Origin: Calycina herbarum | Lineage: Eukaryota; Ascomycota; Leotiomycetes; Helotiales; Pezizellaceae | Assembly: GCA_001414485.1 (NCBI GenBank) | Contig: LLEY01000020.1 | Span: 434,001-498,000, forward strand | Length of the DNA: 64,000 nt | Direction of reading: 5' to 3' | Part shown: positions 44,120 to 55,023 of the stretch, piece after piece | How positions within the stretch are numbered: position 1 is the stretch's first letter | How the letters are laid out: the number at the start of each line of letters is the position of its first letter | Notes under the pieces: model-generated | What the model saw: only the letters and a program-made list of their open reading frames with translations | Told to the model about the DNA's origin: nothing | Databases searched by the model: none | Translations under genes and position numbers: made by a program

Positions 44120-44957
44120 AGTAGAGTATATAGACGTGTAGAATAACTAGTATTCTATTATAATCTAGAATAATCGATATCTCTATTATACCTCCGTCTA
44201 ACCTCCTAAGTATATAGGTCTAGACCCCTCGAATACTCCTTTCTATCTATATACTTCTTAAAACCATCTATAGTATTAATAGCGTTAACTCGATTACGGG
44301 TTGCTATCGTATACCCTTCGCTCTGTTAAGACCCCTCGCTTACTAAGCCCCTGGTTAACCCGACTCTCTTAATCTAAGTCTCTTCTAACTAGTTTATTTA
44401 CTAGTAGGTTTATTATATAGTTCCTATTATCCGCGGTTACGTTTCTACTACTCTCCTAATCAAGACTACTCTAATTAAAATAGTAGTAGCTTAAACTTTA
44501 TATAACTCTATATAACGTTATCTATAAGCGAGTATAATATATAAGTAAATATAACACGGAATTATATAAGACGTGTCACTCTAACTAAAACTCGAATACT
44601 ACTATAACCAACGATATAAAATAAAAGCGACGAAAGAAAAATTCTCTTAGCTAGTTAAGCTATAGATTATAACCGTGATTTAAGCGCTAGAGCCGCTGCT
44701 ATAATCTATAGAGTTGATTATAGTATACTAGGTTACTAACGACATAGTTAACCTTTATAACGCGATTCTACGCCTAAATCTCGAAAGCTTATAGATCTAG
44801 AGGAGTTAGTAATAGTTTAATATATTCTTAACCTCGATATATACGTATTTCCTCTTAGACTTACTAGTGTAATAGATATAGCGAACCGACTACTCTATAA
44901 CTATAACACGGCACCTATTAGTAGAAACTAGGCTTCTAACTTTATAAAGCGATAATA
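44120..44957. other. AT-rich spacer between solo LTR and gypsy element
   Basis: Very AT- and TpA-rich; no reading frame and no motif recognised. Probably older mutated repeat DNA. Confidence 0.4.
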
Positions 44958-45286
44958 TATAACAAACCTAATCTGCTAGCCCTCTGGTAGTTATCCTTAT
45001 CTATAGTATATATAAGTGTAGCGGATAATTAGAGAAGTAAGAGGTAGTTTAATTAAAGATCTAAAGCTATAGAAGAGAAGAGAAGGAAAGAGGAGACTTC
45101 TAGAGGTCTTATAATATAGAGATAGTAAAGGAATCGATAAGTTATAGGAATGTTGATCTGTTTATAGAAATAGTTCCTAGCTTAGGTAGGAATAGTTCTA
45201 GGCTAGGCTAGGAATAGTAGGCTTTGCAGACGCCAGCGAGTAGCCGTACGCGAGTCACGTGCTCGGCGGTGGCCAGGTCTATAACA
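44958..45286 (-). repeat. 3' LTR of the gypsy element
   Basis: 329 bp. Starts TATAACAAACCTAATCTGCT (probably from TGTAACA) and ends GGCCAGGTCTATAACA. It is visibly more mutated than the partner LTR at 50548, with C/T and G/A differences such as GTCTATAAC against GTCCGTAAC. Confidence 0.88.
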
Positions 45287-48200
45287 TTACCCCCCTCTTT
45301 AAGTAGAGCTCGCCTACAAGCTCTGAACCTACTACACTATAGATAATTTATCCTCGTTCTTATAATATTCTAGCTCGTCTATACTATCTTCTCAGCTCTA
45401 TAACTATTCTACTAAGTACCTAGGAGGCTCTAGGAGAGAAGGATTTAAAGCGTGAAACTCTTAAAGCTTATATAGGCAGCTTATAAAGTCAGAAGCTGGG
45501 TACTAGGCCGGGTCTAGCTCGCTTTATACCTATTAAACCTGGTATTATAATTTTCTATAATAGCCTCTAGAGGCTAGTACTTAGTCTATATCCTATTCGT
45601 TATACCTGTTAACTATAATAAGCAGTCCTAGTTTCTATAGCTAGCCTAGTAGTAGATTGTTAGGAGCTTTACAAAGCTTGTCTATAGAGATTATAGGCTA
45701 TATTTTAATTATTAGCGGTAGGTTAACCTAGAAAGCGTTTCCAACCTTTTCTAGGACTATATATAGACTAGCTATCTGCTGGTCGAGCTTACAGCTTAGG
45801 TAGTCTATATTCCACGTCTTTGTTAATACGTAGACCTTATTACTTATAGTAAAGTCTACTAGTCGCCGGTGCTTGTTTACTTACTTATACTAGCGTTCCT
45901 AAGCAGCCTCGATTCTCTTATAAGCGGTTTCCTAGACACTATATATATAGGTTACGTACGCAACTGCTTCGTCTTGTAAAAGCTGTTTATAGACGCTTAT
46001 TAGCTCTTCCGAGCTCTGGCGGACCTAATCAAAGCTAGTACGTGGCACGTAACTAAGCTCGATTTGTATAGGTAGAAGAGTTGTCGAGTCCTAGAGAAGT
46101 ATAGCTTAAGCGTAGTCTATAATCGGTATTAGTTTAGACTAGTTATTCTAATAGTAGTTTATAAACGGGCGAAGGCGTTAGTTAATCTACTAGTTTATAT
46201 TCTTAGTTTAACCGTCGGTTTATACGTATATAGCCGTAGATAGCTTGATCTTAGTCTCTAGGATCTGGTTAAACTCTTACTAGAACTCTAAGATAAATTA
46301 TAGACTATAGTTAGAGATAATAGTATCTGACGGTCCGTAATAGCGTTATACGCGGTTAAGGTAGATCTACGTAGTCTTTTTTACGTCTGTAGTCTTTAAG
46401 TAAGAGATAGAGACAGATCTCTTACTTAGCTAGTAGATAAAGATAATAATTATATTTATCCTAGACTTGTTAGAAGGGAATTCCTTAAAATCAACTGATA
46501 TATATTACTATAGGCGATCTAGGATAGACAAGGGGTTAAGGAGTCCAGGGAGGGGGTCTCGCGGCACGTGAGAGCGACGGCAGATCTAGCAGTTATAGAC
46601 GAATTATTATATATCTAAACGAAGGTACAGCTAGTAGTAGTAGTCTATAACTAGCTTTAGGGTCTTAGATTATCTAGGGTAGGCTACTAAGACTTGATTA
46701 TAAACCTCGCTTAGTAAGCGTACTTTGAGATCGTCGTCCTTAGGCAGGATAAGCCGTTCTTAGTATAGTAGGAGGCTGTTACAGGTTGTCTAGCTAGGGC
46801 GTTCGTCCGTAGCGTACTAGTAGAGAGCGTTAAGGTCCGTACTTATACGATTAGCCTATAGGATATTATTAATTAAGTTATATAGTCTATCGGCTACTCT
46901 AACAGGTGTAATATCTATAGAAGGGTCTAAGTCTAGGTCTATAATAATCCGTAAGTCGAGATTCTTAGGCTATAAGAGGACTTACGTATAAGTAGATATT
47001 TTTATTACTATTTAACTATCTACTTCTTAGTCTTAGCAAGTAAGGGAATCCGCTCGATTCTAGCTACTAGGCTTATAAGTAAGTAGGAAGTTAAATCGAG
47101 AGAGGGTTTCAGCCTAGCGGGCTTGTCGGCTAGATAAGGCTTTAGTTATTATAAAGTACTTAAGAGCTTTATAATCTAAAACGACCTATACTCGGTATAG
47201 AGACCCTTCGAGCTTAGGTCTCTAAGCTTCTAGAGAACGTATAATAGCTAGTATCTCTTTATTATAAATCGGGTAGTTAATCTCAGTAGGTATTATTATC
47301 TTAGAGAAGTAAGCTATAGAGTACCACTCTTAACTCGGCTATAACTGAAGGAGTATACTGCTAAGGACGCCGTTAGAGGAATCGGTCTCAACTATAGACT
47401 TATATTATAGATTAAAGTATATAAGAAGAGGTATATTAATAAGCTAGGCCTTTAGCTTAGAGAAGGCGTTCTAATAAGCAGGTGTCTACTAAAACGGCTA
47501 GTCTTTACAGGTTAGAGTCGTTAACAGGCGTGCGACTCATCTATAGTTAAGAATAAACTTCTAGTAGAAGTTATAAAAGCTAAGAAAGGACTGAACACTA
47601 TAGACTATAATAGAGCGTTCCTAGTTATAGATCGTTTCTGTCTTTTCTAGGTCTACTTTAATCCTATTAGTACTTATATAGAAGCCTAGGTACTTCGTAT
47701 AAGTAACGTTAAACTTAGATTTCTTAATATTAGCTTATAAGCTAGCTTTATAAAGCTATAAAAGGACCTTATAGACGTGTTTCTAATAGTCTAGCTCGTT
47801 CTTAGAGTAAATAAGAATATTATTAAAGTAGGTAGTATAAAAGTCGTCTAAATAGTTGAAGAGTACGTTGTTTATAAACTGTTAATATATTACAGGTCTG
47901 TTAGTTAGTCTGAAAAGTATAACTTTATACTTATAAGCTCTATAATAGGTCTAGAATATTGTTAGTTCCTTAGAATCAGGGTTAATTCAAATCCGGTAAA
48001 AAGCTTGTTATATATCTAGCTTTATAAAGATATAAGCCTTACCTAGCCGAGTAAGAGTTTCGTCGATTAATAGAAGAGGATACTAGTCCTTATAGGTTAA
48101 GTTATTAAGCTTATAGTAATTAATATAGAACCGTAGAGAGCTGTTAGACTTCTTAACAAAGAGAATCAGAGCTATAAAGAGGGCTTGGCTAGCTTTAATA

Positions 48201-50547
48201 AAACCTTTATAAAGGTTCTTAACAAGGTATTATTTTATAGCCCGGAGCTCGTCTGTTAACTAGTAGCAGAGGGGGCTATAGGACAAGTCGTCTACGTTCC
48301 TGTTTATAAGTTCGATCTTATAGTTATATAGGCGATAAGAGAGAAGAGTATTAGATACAGCTTTGAAGAAAACGTCTATAAGATCCTAGTAGGCTCTAGA
48401 GAGGCTTTCTTAGACCTATAAGTCGTCTTTTTAATCTATAAGCTTTTTTTCTATTAAGTAATCAATCTTATAAAGAGAGGTACTAAAGGCCGTAGCTTCA
48501 GTGTCTTATAGGTTACAGCGATATATAGTAGTACTGATAATAGTAATATCTACTAGTGACAGGTTAAGACGTATACGTTTCAGGCACGCTATAGAGGCTT
48601 TATAGATATCTAAACCTATAAGAGCGCGGTTTATATTTCGTAAGTTGTTTTAGTAGTCCTAGTACTTACTATAACGTACGACTAGAGGTGTAGTAGGCAG
48701 GCGCGCTAGGATCCGAGGGACTAGCAGCTCGTCGATAAGGCTTATAGATAGTTGTAGGTCTTCCTAGTATTTACGTATAACCTGTTCTTCTAGAGCCTAA
48801 TCGCGGCGATCTATATTAGCTTAGTAATCTAGGTTTAAGGGCCGAGTCTATAGGATCCTAGGATCTAGGAGGCATAGCTAGACAAGGTTAGGAGAAGGAG
48901 GGAGATCCGTAGGCTATATAAGTTAGCACTAGCAGAGGTTAAGTTATACGTTAAGCTAGTTAAACTATATATACCTAAGAATAAGGTCCTAATAGCTAGT
49001 ATTAAGGAGGACTATAGAGACGTTATACTATTTATAGCCGTCTATATATAAGTAAAGAACAATATAGCAGTCCACGGACTGTCGACTCTGTCTGTTAAAG
49101 CTATAAACTATAATAGAAGTAGGAAGAGTATAAATAGCTAAAAGGAAGAAGCGAGCCAGCTCTTGAACGAACTTTGTACTAATAAGTACAAAGCCGTTTA
49201 CTCTAGTATCAGCTAGAGCAGAGGTTTTAAATCCGTATCTATTAAAAACTAAGTTATAAGAGACCGTGAACTGTTTTCCTCTAAGTAGCTGACTTAGATC
49301 GATAGCTAACTAGCTAGGACCTCGGTAAAGCAAGCCTAGAGGGGAGACTTTCCCTAGACTTGGTCGTTTTCCGACTGTTCTAAGTCAGACGTAGGCTCCG
49401 CAAGCTTATTAACGTCTGTAATAGGCTTAGAGTTCTTAGGGCATTCGTAGGCATAGTGCTTAGTCCTCTTACACTTGAAGCAGGCGTCGTCCGGTTCCTT
49501 ATAAGCAGGCGTTGGTTTACGTAATAGTCTGTAAAGGCGGGGGGCCGGGGCAGGGGAGGTTATATAGAACGTAGTTTAAGTAGTAGTAAAAGTTCCAGCT
49601 AGGCAGGAGGTAGTAGTAGCAGTTATAGGCTAGAGAATGAGACGAGCGGTCTGTAAGTTGCTTCTACAGAGCTAAAGTCTTCGTAAGTTCTTATTAACAA
49701 GTCGACACTTGTTTGCTAGGGCCGTACTTATAAGCAGGACGTCTAAGAATAGTAAGACAGACTATTATAGAGGTAGCGTAAGCTTATTATATAAGTCGGG
49801 CTATAAGTCGTCCGTCGGGATCCGTCTAGTGCTTATAAGGTATAAGAAGCGAGTATAGAAGGTTACAAAAGTCTCGTTATCTCTTATAACAAGCTAGCGG
49901 AATTCGATACAGGCGTCCTACGCTTCAAACAGGTTCTCTAGGATATCCGTAAGATATACGATCATTTCTTTTATAGACTAAAACGGCTCAGGTCCCTTCT
50001 AGTAACGAGGCGCGAGATGCTTCTAAGTAATATCAGCTATATAGTTAAAAACATAAGCTATCTTTGCTTCCTCTAGCTTAAATATAGAGGCGTTAATAAG
50101 GAACTTGTCCTTAATCTAGATCTTCTAGTTGTCGAAGGTTAGAGACAAGCTATCTATTAGAGGCTTAGTATCCTTAAGCTTAATCGTAAACAACCTATAT
50201 TATCTAGTTTCAGACGAGGTATTCCCTTACAGAGGGGTACGGACGTTATCTAGTTGTTCTTACAGTAGGCGGACCTATTTCAGGGCTATAGCGAGCTATT
50301 AAGCGTCCGTAGGCTAGTCGGCAGACATCGTTATAGACGACTCAGTTATAAGGATAGAGAGTATAGGTGGAAGAGCCCTAGACTCTTGTACACGGTGGTA
50401 AGCACGGGTATACAGGGCTATATAAGGCACTGGTAGCATCTATAGGCGGTCTATACAGACTGTAGGTATTATATTAGAATCGTAACAGATATTCTAATCC
50501 TTCCTAGGAGTAGTAGTAAATAGAGAGAAGAAGGGAGCTTTAGATAA

Positions 50548-50876
50548 TATAACAAACCCAATCTACTAGCCCTCTAGTAGTTATCCTTACCTATAGTATA
50601 TATAGGTATAGTAGATAATTAGAGAAGTAAGAGGTGGTTTAATTAAAGATCTAAAGCTATAGAAGAGAAGAGAAGGAAAGAGGAGACTTCTAGAGGTCCT
50701 ATAATATAGAGATAGCAAAGGAATCGATAAGTTATAGGAATGTCGATCCGTTTATAGAAATAGTTCCTAGCCTAGGTAGGAATGGTTCTAGGCCAGGCCA
50801 GGAAAAGCAGGCTTTGCGGACGCCGGCGAGCAGCCGTACGCGAGTCACGTGCTCGGCGGTGGCCAGGTCCGTAACA
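50548..50876 (-). repeat. 5' LTR of the gypsy element
   Basis: 329 bp, same structure as the other LTR. Its last 75 bp stay GC-rich (AGCCGTACGCGAGTCACGTG then CTCGGCGGTGGCC), close to the solo LTR, in strong contrast with the AT-rich interior. Confidence 0.88.
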
Positions 50877-51359
50877 TAATAAGTCTTATAAACGTGTCTT
50901 TATTAGAAGTATAATTACTAGAGGGCCTAATATAAATACCTTAATACGATTTCTACGTAGTTCTAACTAGTTTAAAATATAACTGCTAAATATAGTATCT
51001 AAGATAAAGATATCTATAACTTTAATAAGACAGGCTTTATAATAGGTATTATCTTAACAGGAATAGTAGTTATAAGTACTAAAAGACGTGGGAGGCCGAA
51101 AATAGCTTAGCAAGGCAATAGAGAATAGATTACAGTTATTCAAGGTATTAGTTCCCATAGCTACGCGTGTTACGGCGCTGGTCCGTAGCACGTGATTCTC
51201 GGTCCTACACGTGACCGTCAGAGCCGCAACGCTTGGACGGATTTATGACGAGATTAAAGGCTCTTTACAGTTAGAAGGAATACCCCTTTTTCGTAGGGTA
51301 TATATTCCGCATTCCCTCGTTCTTAGAACTGTAGCTTTAAATTCTCGAATATACACACA
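50877..51359. other. AT-rich spacer before the pogo remnant
   Basis: No gene. At 51168-51200 a GC-rich segment (TTACGGCGCTGG, then GCACGTGATTCTCGG) resembles the terminal part of the LTRs and may mark the left end of the neighbouring DNA transposon or an LTR scrap. Confidence 0.4.
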
Positions 51360-52430
51360 TATACTCTTGTGCCTTTGCCTTCAGATATGGATCGTGACAA
51401 CGCGGTCCCCCCGTTTATCATCGTCGCTGGCAAATACTACCTTGCGCCATGGTATAAAAATAGTAAATTACTAAAGGACTAGCGTATTACTGTAAGCGAT
51501 AACGGTTAGACAATAAATGAAAGGGGTCTTAAATAGCTTCAGCACTTTAACGAGCATATTAGAGGTTAGATAATTAGGATATACCGTCTACTTATCCTCG
51601 ACAGCCACAAGAGCTACTACTCAACAGATTTTAAGCTTTATTATAAAGAGAATAATATTATTACCCTCTGTATGCCTCCTCATTCGTCTCACCTCCTTTA
51701 GCCTCTCGACGTCGGTTGTTTTAGCCCACTGAAGCAGGCATATAGGCAGTATATTAAAGATATAATACAGAGACATATTACACATATTACAAAAGCCGAC
51801 TTTTTACCTACCTTCTATGCTACCTTCTAGCAAGCCATGACGCTAATAAATATTCAAGGGGGCTTCCGAGGAGCTAGGCTTGTTCTATTTAATCTAGAAA
51901 GTATAATATCTCTACTAGATATTAAGCCACGTATACCAACACCCTCTGAATCAGCTATTAACCTACCTCCATAGGTTTCAAAGACCCTAAATAACCTAAT
52001 TAAAGCGACTTTATAATCTAAATTCCTAAAATCCTATATTTCTATATATTAAAACAGCTCGCTAACTTCAATTTTCTAGGCAATTGACCAATTTATAAAA
52101 GGGGCACATAGGATAATACACTAGGTTATATTATTAAAGGCAGAGGTCTAGGACCTTCGAGAGGCAAATAAAACCCTAAGCAAGCGTCGAAGGGCTAGAA
52201 AGACATGTGTCTGTCAAGGAGGAACATTAACTTTATAAGAGGGGCAGAACCTTTTATCCCAGAAGAATATCTAGAGTACTATATAACAGGAAGAGGATGA
52301 AGAGGGAGGGGTAGCTACTAGACTCTGACCGAGGGAACGACGCTATAAACAATGCGACAATACTGGTCATAATATACATACCTATGAAATTAATATTAAT
52401 ATATCTAAAGAGGAGGAATTAGAGTAGTTT
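51360..52430 (+). pseudogene. Fot1/pogo-type DDE transposase remnant
   Basis: Stop-riddled plus-strand frame with transposase motifs in order: a frame around FIIVAGKYYLAPWYKNSKLL, then LILDSHKSYYSTDFKLYYKE (DDE aspartate), HSSHLL*PLDVGCFSPLKQAY with TAG at the usual glutamine, ADFLPTFYATF, and near the end a degenerate CX2CX4HX4C-like RRYKQCDNTGHNIHTYE. This is the order of Fot1/pogo (Tigger-like) transposases. The N-terminal CENP-B DNA-binding part and clear terminal inverted repeats were not found. Most stops sit where CAG or TGG would be expected, consistent with RIP. Confidence 0.75.
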
Positions 52431-55023
52431 TAATTAATTTTGTTTATTGTAGGTAGTTAATTATAATTTTTATTAGGGTAGTACGATTCCGTGTTGCATT
52501 CACTTGTGTGTTGTACTCGCTTGTGGATAACGTTAATATATTAACTAATCGTAAGACTAAATAAGCAAGTCTAACTTTGACGACGGTATCGCTTAAATAT
52601 GTATACGCATCAGATGGATTATAAATATAGAGTCGCTTAATTTAGCTTAAGCCTAAATTAAAAGTCGAACTCTAACAATACTATTATTTAAATAAGCATA
52701 TGCTTAAAATAGAATATGAAAATAGCGTCGCTTGATTTAGCTTGAACCTAAATCAAATTTTAATAGAGGGATTGAATAGAATAGAGCGTTGCTTAATTAA
52801 GCTTAAGCGATATTAAACTCGCCTAGTATTTAAGCCAACATAGGTAGTGATTCACGTCTACTATTCTCTAATATTAAAGATGATATAGACAGCATCTATT
52901 AGAATAGAAACTAATTAATCCATTAGATTACTAAACCAGTAAACCTTCTTAACCTACTAATTCCCCCTTTGTTCCAGTAGTTGAAAGTAAGTTAAGCACT
53001 AAAACTTCATTATCTATTTCCTACTAACCCTAGTGAACGGTAGCATGTTCTGCGGATGTGGAATGGGATTTGCATTTCGAAAGGGACCAAGGGCTAAAGC
53101 GATAGTTGCCGATGAGTCTACGCCACCTTAGGGACCACGAATCGTTTGCGTAGATCCACCTCACTTCGAGAGCACCTAGTATAAACAGCTTCAGCGCCTT
53201 CTACATCCGCTCAATCGTCTAGATACGTTCCTTCTGGAGTCCCTAAGAGAGAAAGTGCTTGGGCATGCTCTAAGACAGGGGGTGATCGCTAAGAAGGTGG
53301 ACTGAAACATGGGATATAAGGTTTATGTGAGGGAACTAGGCCACGCCTTTAGTTGAAGATCAAATTGTCTACGAGAGGAAGAGATCCAAAGGATAGAAGC
53401 TGTTGTACAGTTTTAGAGCACAAACCACTAGCGTATTTCAATACAGTGTATTCCGTTGGTGTCTCATGATCAAAGAACATTAATAACGTCTGTCCCTGCG
53501 TTACGAGACGCACCCTGTCACGAGATAAACCATAGGTACTTCGAATTCAAGCGACTCTAATCTGCGAATATATTAAAATTTCTATTCATTTTTATTTTAG
53601 TTATGTTGTAAGCCTCCGAACACTCCTAGCCTATTGATTTCGAAAATTTTGATTGGGTCGTCGCTGGCTACCTAAATTATAGAAAGCCTCTTATTATAGT
53701 ATAATAGGACCCCTCGACCCGCGATACCACTATCAAGCTCTGTTCGCCTTTTAAATTTATAGAACGATTAGATATAGATTTCCGAGTTTTATCACGATGC
53801 TAAAAAGTTATTCTTAGTGGTATAGCAGCTGGAGTATGCTATGTTATACGCCGTCGTCATATAGGCTGATATCTCTTCTAATCAAGCGATCAAGGATCCA
53901 AGTCAGCGGCGGTGTGTTTATAGTAATCTCGGTAAAATTGTAACAAAATCTACAGCTACTAAACGTGTGGCTACGACGTTTGTAGCTACGCGTACCTTCC
54001 GGGAAAATTCCTGCTTCCCGACATCCTTCGATTAAGTCACAAGTTAGAGCAAAAAGTGGCACTGTGCGCAGCTAACAAAATCGGCCATCCCCCTTCGCGG
54101 AGAAACCCTTCTACGTGACAAACTTCCGATTTTTCACTTTTTGCGCTTACTGTATAATACCTAGAACGAACCTCTTCGATGTTTAACTAAAGCCTCTAAG
54201 GCTACTCTTACAAAATTAGTAACGAATTCGAAGATGACATTATAGATAACAGAGTCTGTAAAGGTTGAAAGACTGCCGAGAGAAGCCCGGTATCAGTATG
54301 TAAGACAACGATAACTAGACAAAGACGTTAAGAGCAGTTCAGATAGTGACAACATAGCACGTGTGACGGAACTCATAGCCCTGTCTGAGAGCACCGCCCG
54401 CACGCTTGGCACTTCAGGGATTGGGCTCGCTTAGGACAGACCTTGCTTTTGGCTTGTGAAGGTTTTTGATTTCTGAAGAAAGAGTGAATATGGCTGTATT
54501 TTGTAATCAGCTGGGGCTTAGCCCTAAGCTTTGACTACTCCCTGTACATAAACACTTGCACTGTAGGAACTCTTCCTTCTTTGGGATCAATCTAATTAAT
54601 ACCCTGACACGGCTACTGTATATAAACTCGAGTCTCTCGCACTCTCTTCCTTTCATAGCTTTGAATTCTCAATTCTACTCTTGATCTCTTTGCGCTGTAG
54701 CCCTAAGTTCATGTTGTCACACGACGGTGACGTGTACAACTACGTCATAGGTACGCAAGCTAAGATAACGTGGATTGTCGTGGTATAAGTAGTATCGTGA
54801 CTAGTATAACAAACTCGAAGCTTCTAGAGTGTTCCGCTTTTAGCGATCTAGCATTTTTAGTAAATAACTAAGAAATAGTGGCGACATTGTAATATCTCGA
54901 TTATAACATATAAACATAAGCTCCCCCAAGCCCCTCTTTGTCAAAGTTATAAAAATATATAAAGATATGAACGATGTTGCCAAAGCAGCATCTAGAGTAG
55001 TAAAGACTTTTAGGTTAGATACC
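52431..55023. other. AT-rich non-coding region with short repeats
   Basis: 2.6 kb without a recognisable gene. Three related 33-bp units occur at 52630-52662, 52725-52757 and 52785-52818. GC content rises from about 53000 but no frame has motifs. The right end flanks the truncated NLR gene. Confidence 0.5.
52630..52818. repeat. Three dispersed 33-bp direct units
   Basis: AGTCGCTTAATTTAGCTTAA GCCTAAATTAAA, its variant GCGTCGCTTGATTTAGCTTG AACCTAAATC, and GCGTTGCTTAATTAAGCTTA AGCGATATT share the GCTTRATT..AGCTT core. Each has internal dyad symmetry (TTTAGCTTAAGCCTAAA). Confidence 0.5.

Larger units (their letters stand above)
44958..50876 (-). mobile_element. Ty3/gypsy LTR retrotransposon, full length, heavily mutated
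   Basis: Two 329-bp direct LTRs bound an interior of 5261 bp. A perfect 5-bp target duplication TAATA lies at 44953-44957 and 50877-50881. A purine tract (complement of ACCCCCCTCTTTAAG at about 45290) lies beside the left LTR, so the element reads right to left. In minus-strand frames, broken by many stops, remnants appear in the order gag zinc knuckle (CFKCKRTKHYAYEC, about 49440-49480), reverse transcriptase (SLRFYINYYKLNNLTYKDQY, about 48050-48150, and TRLGKAYIF), then integrase core (ISVDFKEFPSNKS, about 46450-46520). RT before integrase is the Ty3/gypsy order. The interior is AT- and TpA-rich with glutamine and tryptophan positions turned into stops, the signature expected from RIP. No functional protein can be made. 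Confidence 0.9.

Noticed and set aside
53844..54062. 72-codon minus-strand frame in the transposon compartment
   Set aside because: No motifs and no splice continuation.
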